A DNA stretch of 52,927 bases from Nocardioides alkalitolerans DSM 16699 (GCF_000426525.1 NZ_AUFN01000002.1:1-52927), one strand, 5' to 3'. Shown: positions 25,241 through 35,230, numbered from the stretch's first letter. Notes: generated by a model from the letters alone, not told the origin. Numbers and translations are program-made.

Positions 25241-25266
25241 ATACCGGGAGAAGGAGATGCAGAGAT

Positions 25267-25638
25267 ATGACCTTTGCGCAGGCATCGCAGGAAAGTGCCA
25301 GCAACCAAGGTGTTGCTCGTGTCATTGCGCGGGCGCGAGAACAAGCGGACCTCTCGTCTGCGGACTTGGCGCGCATCGTGGGGGTGGGGGAGCGCCAGAT
25401 CCAGAACTGGGCCGCGGGAAGGTCTGGACCGGGTAGCAAAGAGAAGCTGCGTCAGCTACTCGACCTGCAGTACGTCCTGGATCTGGTGAGGGAGATCTAC
25501 GAGGACGACGGTGCGGTGATGTGGCTACATGCCCGCAACCGAATGCTCGGCGGGGGGCGTCCGCTAGATCTGCTGGCAGAGGGGCGGACTGACGAAGTCA
25601 TCAATCTCCTCGACCGAATCGCGGACGGAAACCATTGA
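25267..25638 (+). CDS. Xre/MbcA/ParS-type antitoxin
   Basis: 123 aa from an ATG preceded by GAGAAGGAGATGCAGAG. A helix-turn-helix (SADLARIVGVGERQIQNWAAGRSGPG, about residues 37-62) is followed by the MbcA/ParS toxin-binding domain with the typical end ...RPLDLLAEGRTDEVINLLDRIADGNH. It represses its own operon and neutralises the RES toxin immediately downstream, 1 bp after its stop. Confidence 0.9.
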   Translation: MTFAQASQESASNQGVARVIARAREQADLSSADLARIVGVGERQIQNWAAGRSGPGSKEKLRQLLDLQYVLDLVREIYEDDGAVMWLHARNRMLGGGRPLDLLAEGRTDEVINLLDRIADGNH

Positions 25639-25639
25639 C

Positions 25640-26239
25640 ATGTCCAACGACCGCCAGCTCGTCCGCCTCGTCGACGCCGTGCCTGTCGTTTCGATCGAAG
25701 GCAACTACTACCGGTTCACCAGTAGCCGTCGTGCCCGTACCGGATCGGCGCTAGCGGGAAGTGACGCTGGAGGGCGTTGGGGGCCGCCGAAGTCTTTCAG
25801 GGTCTTGTACTTGAACGATGATCACGACGGGTGTGTGATCGAGGCGTACCGCCACACCAGCGATCAAAGCGCCGATCCGACGGCCCCGGCCGCCCGGTTG
25901 GCCCTGATCTCGTGCGAAGTCAACGTCTCGAACATCGTCGACCTTCGGGGGGCGACGGCTCGCTTCGATCTCGGTCTGGAGGCGGCGATCTTGATGTGTG
26001 AGCCGCAGGGCCACGATGGCGTGGCCTATCAGGCGTGCGCGCGCATCGCAGCAGCGGCTCACCAGCTTGGTCGACGCGGGATCCTGGTGCCCTCGTCGAC
26101 CGGACGGGGGAACACCTTGGCGCTGTTCACCGACCAACTTCCCGATGAGGAGAAGCCCTCGCGCGTGGGTGGTGTTTCTGAATGGGAGGGCCTCCCCGCC
26201 GATCCCCGCCGGCTGCGCATCATTGGCGGCGAGGCCTGA
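25640..26239 (+). CDS. RES-domain toxin (NAD+-depleting)
   Basis: 199 aa. The RES family pattern is visible: N-terminal YYRFTSSRRARTGSAL, then GRWGPPKSFRVLYLNDD, a conserved glutamate in VIEAYRH, and a C-terminal LVPSSTGRGNTLALFTDQL block containing the family's serine. RES toxins (MbcT and relatives) degrade NAD+ and stop growth unless the Xre/MbcA antitoxin is present. It lies directly behind its antitoxin, completing a type II system. Confident family call. Confidence 0.9.
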   Translation: MSNDRQLVRLVDAVPVVSIEGNYYRFTSSRRARTGSALAGSDAGGRWGPPKSFRVLYLNDDHDGCVIEAYRHTSDQSADPTAPAARLALISCEVNVSNIVDLRGATARFDLGLEAAILMCEPQGHDGVAYQACARIAAAAHQLGRRGILVPSSTGRGNTLALFTDQLPDEEKPSRVGGVSEWEGLPADPRRLRIIGGEA

Positions 26240-26285
26240 CCTCTCGTAGGCCTGAGGTGCTCGGGCGCGATGAGCACGCTAATTC

Positions 26286-26312
26286 TTGTCAGGTCGACAT
26301 AATATAAATTAT
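26286..26312. promoter_or_regulatory. AT-rich near-palindrome, possible promoter
   Basis: In the 362-bp gap 26240-26601, TTGTCA (26286-26291) precedes ATAATATAAATTAT (26299-26312), which is a near-perfect palindrome and very AT-rich for this molecule. No gene follows on the plus strand. It could drive a small RNA. Confidence 0.3.
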
Positions 26313-26518
26313 CGGCGGTGCCGTTTGCGCAGGTCAGACGCCGGGCCAGACTCGTCTCGGCCACGGTAGTGACGTCGAGGATCCCGCTGCTTGGAGGCTT
26401 GAGGGCACAAGGGTGGTGCTGCTTCGATCGCATCCCTCTGTGCCACGGGACACGCGGCGATTCGTGCCAGCTCGAAGCCCTTGCGACTAGACAGGACTGA
26501 TGCTACCTTTTTGGAGCG

Positions 26519-26550
26519 GACCCGCCCCACTACTCGTGGCAAGGCGGGTC
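26519..26550. terminator. Hairpin between convergent genes
   Basis: Perfect 8-bp arms GACCCGCC (26519-26526) and GGCGGGTC (26543-26550). On the minus strand it is followed by an A-rich stretch; it probably separates the RES operon side from the DUF3800 gene. Confidence 0.5.
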
Positions 26551-26601
26551 TTGCTGCGTCTTGACCTAGTTCACGGGTAGAGCCTCCCGCGCAAGCTGGC
26601 C

Positions 26602-27297
26602 TTAGATCTGGTCGAGGGTGCCAGAAATCCCAAGGTAATGGTTGAACCAATTCCACGCGAACTGATTTCCCGCGTGCTGGTTCAGATTCATGTAGGCGAC
26701 ATAGGCGACTAGGTCAGCCATCTGAGTCCATTGGGACATCCTGCTGTCGTGATAGGCCGGGTCCTCGATCACGTGACGATCATCCAACTTTAGAGACCGG
26801 TGGGCGTCTCGGTAGCGCAGGTCCTGGCCGTCCATCGTGATGAAGCCGTACGCGTCGGACGCGCGAAGTTCATGGTCGAATCGGCTGACCAGCGCTGCAT
26901 ACACGTCATGCTTCTCGTCGTTGTAGGCCGTCCCCCGGGCGGCGGTATGGCGATGCACTGCTCCGACGCGGATCTCAGGACAGTCTCGGATGACCTCCAA
27001 GCACAGTTCACCGACCTCGCGGCCGAGATCCTTCCATCGGATCGTGCCATCAGGATTCGCGAACCGCACTGGCGGCGCTGCAGTGATCTCGCCGCGACCC
27101 TGAAGGAACTTCGTGGCGTGCAGCTCGGTGGACACGTGAATCACGTAGTCGGTAAAGAGTCGCTTGCGCAGATCGAGCCATGCTCGAAGGCCACGGCGCC
27201 AACCCTCCGGACTCACCTCTACCCAGCCATAGACGATCCAGCCGCGGTCCTCCACACCGGAGTCATCGACGTAGATCATCCGGGTCATCTCACCCAT
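26602..27297 (-). CDS. DUF3800 domain protein
   Basis: 231 aa. It opens with MIYVDDSG (residues 6-13), the signature acidic motif of DUF3800, has GFITMDGQD in the middle and ends with the conserved SQWTQMADLVAYVAYMNLNQH block. DUF3800 proteins have an RNase H-like fold and are frequent in mobile elements and defence islands; nuclease activity is suspected but not established. The start may be ATG 27297 or 27288. An 8-bp inverted repeat (27318-27325 with 27332-27339) lies just upstream and may be an operator. The gap 27298-27591 holds nothing else I can identify. Confidence 0.85.
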   Translation of the reverse strand: MGEMTRMIYVDDSGVEDRGWIVYGWVEVSPEGWRRGLRAWLDLRKRLFTDYVIHVSTELHATKFLQGRGEITAAPPVRFANPDGTIRWKDLGREVGELCLEVIRDCPEIRVGAVHRHTAARGTAYNDEKHDVYAALVSRFDHELRASDAYGFITMDGQDLRYRDAHRSLKLDDRHVIEDPAYHDSRMSQWTQMADLVAYVAYMNLNQHAGNQFAWNWFNHYLGISGTLDQI

Positions 27298-27591
27298 AGC
27301 GTCAGCACCACCAGGTCACCGTTCGTGCCCGCGAACGGTTCGGGGCTGGAGTCTCGTAGGTTAGCCGCACCCGGGCCACGAAAGGCGCCTTTCGGTTCCG
27401 GTGGTGCCACTTTGGCAGCGCGGGTGCGATGCGAAGACCGTTCCAACGTCGCCAGCTCGCACGCCTGCCGGGATCCACTATCGGAGGAGTCTCGCCCCAG
27501 CCAAGCGGCGCGCCCGCCGGTTACCTAAACGCCTCAGCGCCGTTTCCCGCCAGGTACGGTAGGCCACGGGTATCAATTTTTGTCCGATTAC

Positions 27592-28050
27592 TCACACCCG
27601 GGTCGCAGCCGCGAGGGTATCGGCATGAACGAATTCGCTGGCGCGGTCGACCTCGAGGCCGAGAAGTTGCCCCTTGTTGTTGATGTGCAGATCAATCTGC
27701 CCCGCCACATCTGTTGGCAGATTTAATCGCAGCACGCGTGTTACGTCCGTCCGCTCGTTCGAAGTAAGCGGGGCGCGTAGCAGATCTTTGGTCGCGTCAA
27801 GGTGGACGGGATACTGCCGTCGTTCAGTGCGGCCGCCGGCATCCACGGCTAGGGCGCTCATTATGTTCGAGGCTCCGATAATTTCTAACCCCAAGAGATG
27901 CCCGTCCTCATCAAGATCGACAACGATGTCGGCCGCTAGGTCAGTCGGACTGACCAAGTCGTCAAGGTTCCGGCGCGCCTCCCCGTTTTCAATCTGCTCC
28001 TTCAGGTACATATACGCGCAATCCGCCTCGGTATCGAATTTAATCAGCAC
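27592..28050 (-). CDS. DUF2283-type putative immunity protein to the RHS toxin
   Basis: 152 aa. The N-terminal half (MLIKFDTEADCAYMYLKE... DIVVDLDEDGHLLGLEIIGAS) is a clear DUF2283 domain. The second half repeats the fold more weakly (DVAGQIDLHINNKGQLLGLEVDRASEF), so it is a two-copy protein. It starts 4 bp after the stop of the giant RHS gene and in the same direction. This is the standard position for the immunity gene of a polymorphic toxin, and DUF2283 proteins are known partners of DUF4258-type toxins. Immunity role is inferred from position and domain pairing. Confidence 0.8.
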   Translation of the reverse strand: MLIKFDTEADCAYMYLKEQIENGEARRNLDDLVSPTDLAADIVVDLDEDGHLLGLEIIGASNIMSALAVDAGGRTERRQYPVHLDATKDLLRAPLTSNERTDVTRVLRLNLPTDVAGQIDLHINNKGQLLGLEVDRASEFVHADTLAAATRV

Positions 28051-28054
28051 GTCT

Positions 28055-31000
28055 TTACCTCTTTCCGTTCCAACCGCACGATATAACGCAGCCCCTTTGG
28101 TCTGTCACTGCCCAGACCCTCCTGCCCCTGTAATGCCACGTGTTCGGCTTATTGCCCCGCGATTTCCTGCCGGTCCTTATTGCCTGGTAGACCATATCCT
28201 CGGAGATTCCTCTCTCCTCCATCCGCTCCCGCGCATGGTCTGAGAAGCAATTGTGCACCAGAACTGGGTGGTCACTCGCGGTGCCGTCCGGTGAAGATGG
28301 GACAACGTAGTACGTGTGGATACGGTCGACAGTGAGGTTGTGGACCGCCGCCATGCGTACGGTTTCGGAGAGCCTGGTGACCTCGATGAGCTGGCCGTCA
28401 TCGCTGATCAGCAGATCGCCGACCTCGAGGTCGCCGGCGTTCGTCCAGCCCCTCGCCTTGACCCAGAAGGGGTGGTTGCTGGTCGCGGTGACCCACTCAG
28501 TTTCGCCGTCGGCGTCGGCGTCGGTCCCGAGCCGTACGAGAGCCTTGAGACCCTCACCCAGGATCAGGTCGGTGACCTCCTCTGCGGCGGTCTCACCCGT
28601 CGCGGGGTCGGTCGCCAACACCAGATCGCCTACGTCAACGTCCTCGATCGGCTTGGTCGACCCATCAGCGAGCAGCACTAGCGTCCCTGGGACGAAACTG
28701 TTGCGACAACGCCTGCCTGATCGCGCCCGGCGGGCTGCGCGAGAGGCCGCGCGACCTGCGGAGCGCGCGCTTCTGGCGGCCTTGTATCCCTTGTACGCGC
28801 GATACCCGCGCACGGCCCAAGCAGCTTGTCCAATTCCGGGGACGAAACCAGCCGCCGTGAGAGCAATGTCGACCCGGTGCTTCTTGACGAACTTGGCCGC
28901 CTTCTTCAGTCGCCTCTTTGCCTTCTTGGCGGCCTTCTTGACGAACTTCGGAACCCCCCATTCGCCGTCAAGGTCAGTCATGTTGACGGGGTCCGTGGGG
29001 TAGACGTACGTATTGTCGTTTCCGCCGCGAACGGGGTCCATGGAGAGGAAACGCCCCGTGGCTGGGTTGTAGAGGCGCGCGCCCATTGTTGTCAGTCCGC
29101 CAGTGATGCCCTGATTCTCGCGCTGGTTCTGCCCGAGCCAGCCGTAGCGACCCTCCACTCCGGGAGAGTTCTTAGCAGCGCCGTACTCGGTGTATTCGGT
29201 GTAGCTCTCGAGGATTCCTGGTCCCGTAGCGTTGGTCCCGAGGTCAATCGTCGCGGTGATGTCGTCGTGCAAATTGACGATGTTGAGGCTGATCTCCCCG
29301 GCCTGGTCCTGCGTCATCGAGAACGAGCCGGAAGCGGCTGCGATGAAGCGCTCCCAGGAGTCGGTCCAAGGGGCCGCGCCGTTGGGTCGCTGACGGGTGT
29401 GCGTCCAGGCGGGAGAGTCCTCAGTGTCCGAATAGTGGTGGGTCGTCTCTTGCAGGGTCGTGGCGTTGCTACTCGTGGAGGTTGTTGACACACGCCCGGA
29501 GGCGTCGAGGGTAAAGGTCTGCGCGCGGGTGATGGTGCCGGCACCGCCCGCGGGATCAGGAACCGTCTGACTAAGGGTCTTCACCATGTCGTCGGGGTGG
29601 TACGCGAGCGTGAGATCGCCTGCGGTCGCAGATGTCGAGCGGTCGGTGTGGCCCTTCGGAACCGTGGTGGTGCGGCCCAGATTGTCGTAGACGTACCCGG
29701 TGATGCTGCCGCCCGTGAGGCGGTCAGCGGCGTCGTATGTGTAGGCGGTCGTTGCCGGGTTGAGGTCGGTCTGACATGCGCCTGCATTGCCCGGGCCGTA
29801 CGAGTTCAGGGTTGATCGGTTCGAGTCAGGCGTGAACGTGTAGGTGCGGCTAGTGCACTGTCCCGCGGCATCTGTGTCACGGACATGCGCGAGGCGATCT
29901 CGGCTGTCGTAGGTGTAGTTCACCGTGCCGGTGGGGCTCGTGCCGGAACGCACGCGGCCGTCGGCGTCGTAGGTCTGGGTGTAGGCAATGACGGGGCTGG
30001 TGCCGCCACTTGTTGTGCGCGTATAGGAGAGGTCGGTTGCGTTGCCGTCCATGTCGTAGCTGGTCGTGGCGGTGTATCCGCCGGGATAGTTTTCGACCAG
30101 CAGTTTGCCGTCGTGGTTGTACGCAGCGGTGATGGTGTCACCATCTCCTGAGGTGAATCCAGTGTCGAGGCTCGTCACCAATCCACGGCGTTCGGTCTTA
30201 CCCAAGGCGTCCGTGCCGTCGTAGGTGTAGCTGTAGGTGCCCTTACCGTCGCTGAGCGACGCGAGTCGACCGTCAGTGCCGTAACTGCTCGTGGCCGTGT
30301 TGCCTACGCCGTCAGTTTGGGTGACCACTCGACCCCAAGAGTCGTAGGTCGTGGTTTGTGTGCTGGTGCCGTTGCTGACTGAAGTGACCGCACCCGTGAG
30401 CTCGTGATAGCTGGTGGCCGTCGTGAGGTTCTCTGTTCCGACGGTGGTCGTCTCCACCGTGGGTCGAGACTGAGCATCGAGCTGCGTCACTACGACCCGG
30501 GTCGCGGATCCAGACGACTCTTCCTCGCGGACGGGAACGGTGAGCATCGAGTAGCCGGTGGTGCTGTCGGTCGGAACGGGGGCGCCCACGGCGGGTGTGC
30601 CAGCCGGCCGGACGACGCACACGAGCCCTGCCCACTCGGGCTTGTCACCGCATGCGGTGATGGAGCTGGCACCGGCGGTGTAGTAAATCGTCTGAGTGGT
30701 GCGCGGGTCGGACGACGTCGCAGCGAGGCCATTTGCCATCGCGGTAACCGCTGGCGTGCGGGATTCCGTGATGTTGCCCTGCTGGTCGTAGCGGGTCAGC
30801 GAGACAGCCCAGCCCGGCGTGGGGCCCGTAGTGATGGATGGGTCCTCGACGAGCACCCGGGTGGGTGCCTTCAAGGTCCAACCATCACCGTCTGTTGCGG
30901 TCAGCGGGTGGTACTGATTACGGCTGCGGGAAAGGTCGTGCCGAGTGGTCGATGCATCGGCGGGGTAAGACCCAACGACAGCACTTGTCTGTTCGATCTC

Positions 31001-34000
31001 GAGGTCGTAATCCCCTTCGGGGATACCGGTGGTGGGCCGCCCAGGCATCAAAGACGCTGGGGCTTCGTCGTCATAGACGGTCTCAGTCAGAGTGCGACCC
31101 ATGAAGATGGAGCCGTCCTCTAGGACGACCTCCCGGCTAGGGGAATATGTCGCCTCTACTCGCGTGCCTGCACTGTTGTAGACCGTGTGTGAGGCGTAGA
31201 GGTCAGCTGCCGTTGCGGAGAGCTCGGCGTTTGCACCTCCGTCCTCGAGGGCGCGGTCGCGACCTTCAGCGTCCAGATCCCAGACGATGTTGCTCTTGGC
31301 GTCATAGCGCTGGGACTCGATCAGCCACTGCCCCGCCCCGTAGACCGCCTCGTTCGTGGTACGGCCCTTCTTGTCGAAGTAGGAGATGGTCGCGTACGAC
31401 CAGTCGCCTGCAGCAGGAGAAGCGTTGCCGGTGTAGTCGGGCTCAAACACGGCTGTCGCATAGATGGGCGCGGCGTCCGCAGGCTGGCCCCAGGCGGGGG
31501 TCGCGGTCGATGTGAGATCCGGGAGGCCGTCACCTGACAGGGGAACGTTGTACTTGACCCGCCAGGTTGCTTTGGAGGACGTGCTGACGAGGGGATCGTG
31601 TGCGCGTTCGACTGTGGTCAGACGACCCTGGGTGTCGTAGGAGAACTCCCACGGGACCACGCCGGGCTCGTTGATGGTGGCGACCATCTTCTTCGGTGAC
31701 GAGCCGACTGTGATGTCGGTGTAGGTGAACTCCACCTTTCGCGCCGAGGTGCCGTCTCCGAGGCGGGGGTCCCACGCTGCAGTCAAGATGTTGTCGTTGT
31801 TGTAGGCGTACTTCGCGACCGGAACGGACACCATTTCTGCGGTAACCGGGTTGGGTCGCCCGTCGGTGCCTGGCTTGGGGTCCCAGATGCGCAGCCGGAC
31901 CTCGGTGAGCCGCTTCGTCCCGGTAGCGCCGGTCCCGTTGCCGGTGTAGATCATTTCAAGAGCCCTGCAACCACGCACAAGGCTCGTAGGGCTGCAGCTG
32001 ACGCCGCTGGGTGCGGGCGCAATGATCCAGGCCGTAGTGCCATCGGCGTTGTAGGCGTAAGTGGTGGTGGAGTTGCTCTCAGGGCCCCTCACCGACTCGG
32101 TAACCCAGGTGTAGCCGGTGGCGCCCGTCGAGATCCTCTTGAACGTCGACGTGGTGTTCTCGGTGTCGACGATGACGAGGCGGTGGGAGACACCGGGCTC
32201 ACCTGTGACGGGATCCAGTCTCACTCTGTCGCCAACGAAGGCGGTCTCGCCAACGCCAAGGTAGAGGCCCGTCTGTTGCGCAGCTCGAGTCCCGGATTCG
32301 TGTGCGTAAACGTATGTGCTGCCGGAGTTGTCGTTGAGCTGCAGGGTGCCGTCGAGGTTGGTGCGGTCGACGAGGGTGAAGCCCGCAGCGCCATATGAGG
32401 GGCCGCTGAAGTCTCCGATCCACCCGGGTCCGAACACGGACTGCGGGCCGGTGGTCTCGCCCGCAAGTGTTAGATGCTTGCGCCCGATACTGATTGGCTC
32501 GCCATAGCCGGGAACCTCGATGTCGGCCCCGCCGACACTCATCTCGCCGGTTGCGAGCGCAACTGCTGCCGGCCCAACGGCCTGGGTAGGAAAGTTCTCC
32601 CCGAACGCGGATTTGATCACGTTCACCCGCTCGAAAGGCGAGTCCTTCGTGCCACCGCCCGGGTAGGTGAAGCGAACTCGAACCTGCACGAGTGCGCCCA
32701 GGTCGATGTCATCTTCACCCCGTGCATCCCACAGAACGCGAGGAGTTTGCGAGATGGACGTGCCACTTGGAGCGGTAACAGTTCCAGTCCAGGGCGATCC
32801 GGTCTCGGCGACGTCCACCTTGGTGGCGTTGGTCCAGCCGGTCGTCGTGTCGCCTTCGGTGGTGGGCGCGACGCGCCACTGGACGGCGGCGGAGGTGGCG
32901 CCTTGGGGGGCGGATGCCTGGACGGGGAAGGTAGTCGAGGAGGTGGTGTCGGCGACGGGTTCGTTGAGGCCGGCGGCGCCGGTGCCGAAGCCGTAGGTGA
33001 CGCGGCTGGTGGGGACGCCGGCGGAGGAGAAGCCCTGGGCGACGACGTTGGTCCAGCCAGTGGCGGGAACGGGCACGTTGATGCTGGAGGTCCCGCCTGC
33101 GGTGGGCCGGGTGGAGCCGGCAGATTCGCCGTTGACCTCCCAGCGGACCTCGACTGCGCCGGTGGTGTTGACGGCGCAGGTCGTGGAGCCGCTCGTGTTG
33201 GGGAGGGTCTCGTACCAGGTGCCGTTGGCGTAAGGCCCGCAGTTGTGGTTGGTGTTCATGACCGGGGCGACGTTGTTGACGCGGAAGGTGCGCCATCCGG
33301 ACCAGGGGCCGATGCCGCCGTTCTCGTCCTCGCCGCGGGCGCGGATGACGTAGATCTGGCCGTTGGTGAGTGCGGCGCCGATCTGGCAGGACTCTGCCTG
33401 GCCGGAGCTGATCCAGTCGGTGAGGCAGGTCGAGACGACGTTGCCGGCGGCGTTGTTGAGGCGGACCTCGTAGCGGTTCTGGATCCAGGTGCCGTCCTCG
33501 TCGACGGAGGCGCTGACGAAGGTGGGGCGGCCGGTGGAGACGTTGAGGACGTTGTTCCAGGTCATCCCGACGCCGAGCGCGAGCTTGGGGATCGAGGTGT
33601 AGGAGGGGGCGGCGTTGTAGGTGACGCGCAGGTAGGGCTTGTAGGCGGCGGTGTTGCAGACGTTGAACGCGGTGGAGGTGTTCATCGAGCAGAAGCGGCG
33701 CTCGAAGGTGGCGTCGGCGTTGGCGGGGGTGGCGAGGCGGACGCCGCGGTTGGTCCAGTAGCCGTCGGCCCAGTTCTGGGCGATGGGGGTGACGTTGACC
33801 TCGGTGTAGCCGGGGCCGGCGTTGGTGCCGGTGCAGTTGGTGCCGCCGCGGTTGGCGGAGTGGGCGGTGAACTGGGTGGAGTGCACGGCGGGCTGGGTGT
33901 TCCAGGCCATGTTGCCTTCGGTCCAGGTGCCGTTGACGCCGTGGACGTTCATGGTCTTCGCCGCGCACGAGCCGGCGTAGTACTGGTAGAGGCCGAGGTG

Positions 34001-35230
34001 GGCGCGGGCGATGTCCTTGCCGACCAGCGGCGCGGTGTTGAAGTGCAGGTAAGACTGCGCCTTGTTGGCGTTGCCGCCTGCGGTGGTGGGGCCCACGAGG
34101 AGCTTCATGTCGGAGCCGTTGCCGCCGTTGATGTCGGGGCGGACCCAGGTGTCCTGGACCTGGGTGAGGCGGTCGACCTGGGGGTCGATGACGACGGGGT
34201 ACTCGATGTCGTCGCCGGTGAGGAAGCCCTCGGGCGGGGTGACGGTGAGCTCGTGGGCGGTGACCTTTTCGGCGCCGGTGCCGCTGGTGCCGGTGGCCTC
34301 GAGCTGGACCTCGAGGGGGACGGTCTCGTCGGGCATGCCGGTGGCGTCGGTGGTGGAGTCGTCCCACGCGACGAGCTCGGAGGTCGCGCCGACCGCCTCA
34401 CCAGAAGGGTCGGTGAGGACCAGGCCGTCGGTGTGCACGTCGGGGGCGAGGGTGGGGTCGGCGGCGAGGGCGTCCTCGGTGGTGATGAGGTTGGCGCCAC
34501 CGGTGGTCCGGAGACCGAAGGTCACTCCCCCGGTCTCGATGGCAGTGGTCTCAGCGGGCGTGAGCTCATCGTTTATCCGCACCCACGCCGAGGCGCCGGC
34601 GGTGGTCATCGCGACGACCAGGTCCATGGACTCAGAGATCTCGTAGGTCGCGACACCACCCTCGACGCTCGGCTCGCCCAGATCGCCGCCGGGCCACGTG
34701 ATCGCGAGCGCGGCGCCGTCGTCGAACTCGACCCGGGCAGCTTCAGGCTGCCCGTTCCAGGCGCCGCCCACGATCACCGTGGCCGGCGACGCGGCGGGGG
34801 CGTAGCGGCCGCCGTCGATCTCGGTGAGCGTGTAGTCCACGTCGACCCACGACGGCTCGGCCTCGCCGGTCTCAGGATTCATAGCGTCGCGCTGAATACG
34901 GACGGGGCCACCGAAGTCCTCCAGCGTCAGGGCGCCGTCGGGCTCGACCACAGTGGTCGCCGACTCGGTCCGAGCCGACATGTCCTCCACCGGGAGATCG
35001 ATCTGGCGGGCGAGCAGCGCGGCCGACACCCGGTCGGGGCGGTCCGGGATGCCGTCGCCGTTGGAGTCGTACAGAGTTGCCGGATCTGGCTCCTCAACCG
35101 CGGCAGCCGCAGGCGGGTCCAGGATCAGCTCGTTCGTCGTGAAGACCATCGCGAGCAACGCGGTCGAGGCGACACCGGTCGCCAACCAGCGTGGAATCTC
35201 GACGCCGCGAGTAGTAACAGGCAGCCACAT
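28055..35230 (-). CDS. Secreted RHS-repeat polymorphic toxin with Hint domain and DUF4258-type tip
   Basis: About 2391 aa. The start chosen is ATG 35230 with GGGGGAG upstream; GTG 35236 is possible. An N-terminal hydrophobic helix (about 15-35) acts as signal or anchor. A DNRLRE-like adhesive domain spans about 350-545, followed by fibronectin-like modules, RHS/YD repeats (about 1150-1900) and the RHS core end (LYNPATGRFLSMDP, about 2060). A Hint autoprotease runs from about C2179 to VHNC (about 2325). The last 65 residues (FSDHARERMEERG...) are a DUF4258-type toxin, probably an RNase. The protein would be exported, cut at VHN|C and release the toxin on contact. The DUF2283 gene 4 bp downstream is the likely immunity gene. 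Confidence 0.9.
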   Translation of the reverse strand: MWLPVTTRGVEIPRWLATGVASTALLAMVFTTNELILDPPAAAAVEEPDPATLYDSNGDGIPDRPDRVSAALLARQIDLPVEDMSARTESATTVVEPDGALTLEDFGGPVRIQRDAMNPETGEAEPSWVDVDYTLTEIDGGRYAPAASPATVIVGGAWNGQPEAARVEFDDGAALAITWPGGDLGEPSVEGGVATYEISESMDLVVAMTTAGASAWVRINDELTPAETTAIETGGVTFGLRTTGGANLITTEDALAADPTLAPDVHTDGLVLTDPSGEAVGATSELVAWDDSTTDATGMPDETVPLEVQLEATGTSGTGAEKVTAHELTVTPPEGFLTGDDIEYPVVIDPQVDRLTQVQDTWVRPDINGGNGSDMKLLVGPTTAGGNANKAQSYLHFNTAPLVGKDIARAHLGLYQYYAGSCAAKTMNVHGVNGTWTEGNMAWNTQPAVHSTQFTAHSANRGGTNCTGTNAGPGYTEVNVTPIAQNWADGYWTNRGVRLATPANADATFERRFCSMNTSTAFNVCNTAAYKPYLRVTYNAAPSYTSIPKLALGVGMTWNNVLNVSTGRPTFVSASVDEDGTWIQNRYEVRLNNAAGNVVSTCLTDWISSGQAESCQIGAALTNGQIYVIRARGEDENGGIGPWSGWRTFRVNNVAPVMNTNHNCGPYANGTWYETLPNTSGSTTCAVNTTGAVEVRWEVNGESAGSTRPTAGGTSSINVPVPATGWTNVVAQGFSSAGVPTSRVTYGFGTGAAGLNEPVADTTSSTTFPVQASAPQGATSAAVQWRVAPTTEGDTTTGWTNATKVDVAETGSPWTGTVTAPSGTSISQTPRVLWDARGEDDIDLGALVQVRVRFTYPGGGTKDSPFERVNVIKSAFGENFPTQAVGPAAVALATGEMSVGGADIEVPGYGEPISIGRKHLTLAGETTGPQSVFGPGWIGDFSGPSYGAAGFTLVDRTNLDGTLQLNDNSGSTYVYAHESGTRAAQQTGLYLGVGETAFVGDRVRLDPVTGEPGVSHRLVIVDTENTTSTFKRISTGATGYTWVTESVRGPESNSTTTYAYNADGTTAWIIAPAPSGVSCSPTSLVRGCRALEMIYTGNGTGATGTKRLTEVRLRIWDPKPGTDGRPNPVTAEMVSVPVAKYAYNNDNILTAAWDPRLGDGTSARKVEFTYTDITVGSSPKKMVATINEPGVVPWEFSYDTQGRLTTVERAHDPLVSTSSKATWRVKYNVPLSGDGLPDLTSTATPAWGQPADAAPIYATAVFEPDYTGNASPAAGDWSYATISYFDKKGRTTNEAVYGAGQWLIESQRYDAKSNIVWDLDAEGRDRALEDGGANAELSATAADLYASHTVYNSAGTRVEATYSPSREVVLEDGSIFMGRTLTETVYDDEAPASLMPGRPTTGIPEGDYDLEIEQTSAVVGSYPADASTTRHDLSRSRNQYHPLTATDGDGWTLKAPTRVLVEDPSITTGPTPGWAVSLTRYDQQGNITESRTPAVTAMANGLAATSSDPRTTQTIYYTAGASSITACGDKPEWAGLVCVVRPAGTPAVGAPVPTDSTTGYSMLTVPVREEESSGSATRVVVTQLDAQSRPTVETTTVGTENLTTATSYHELTGAVTSVSNGTSTQTTTYDSWGRVVTQTDGVGNTATSSYGTDGRLASLSDGKGTYSYTYDGTDALGKTERRGLVTSLDTGFTSGDGDTITAAYNHDGKLLVENYPGGYTATTSYDMDGNATDLSYTRTTSGGTSPVIAYTQTYDADGRVRSGTSPTGTVNYTYDSRDRLAHVRDTDAAGQCTSRTYTFTPDSNRSTLNSYGPGNAGACQTDLNPATTAYTYDAADRLTGGSITGYVYDNLGRTTTVPKGHTDRSTSATAGDLTLAYHPDDMVKTLSQTVPDPAGGAGTITRAQTFTLDASGRVSTTSTSSNATTLQETTHHYSDTEDSPAWTHTRQRPNGAAPWTDSWERFIAAASGSFSMTQDQAGEISLNIVNLHDDITATIDLGTNATGPGILESYTEYTEYGAAKNSPGVEGRYGWLGQNQRENQGITGGLTTMGARLYNPATGRFLSMDPVRGGNDNTYVYPTDPVNMTDLDGEWGVPKFVKKAAKKAKRRLKKAAKFVKKHRVDIALTAAGFVPGIGQAAWAVRGYRAYKGYKAARSARSAGRAASRAARRARSGRRCRNSFVPGTLVLLADGSTKPIEDVDVGDLVLATDPATGETAAEEVTDLILGEGLKALVRLGTDADADGETEWVTATSNHPFWVKARGWTNAGDLEVGDLLISDDGQLIEVTRLSETVRMAAVHNLTVDRIHTYYVVPSSPDGTASDHPVLVHNCFSDHARERMEERGISEDMVYQAIRTGRKSRGNKPNTWHYRGRRVWAVTDQRGCVISCGWNGKR

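Noticed and set aside
26318..26500. 60-codon frame in the gap after the RES toxin
   Set aside because: No ribosome site, no domain, composition unlike the neighbours; possibly a remnant but not supportable.
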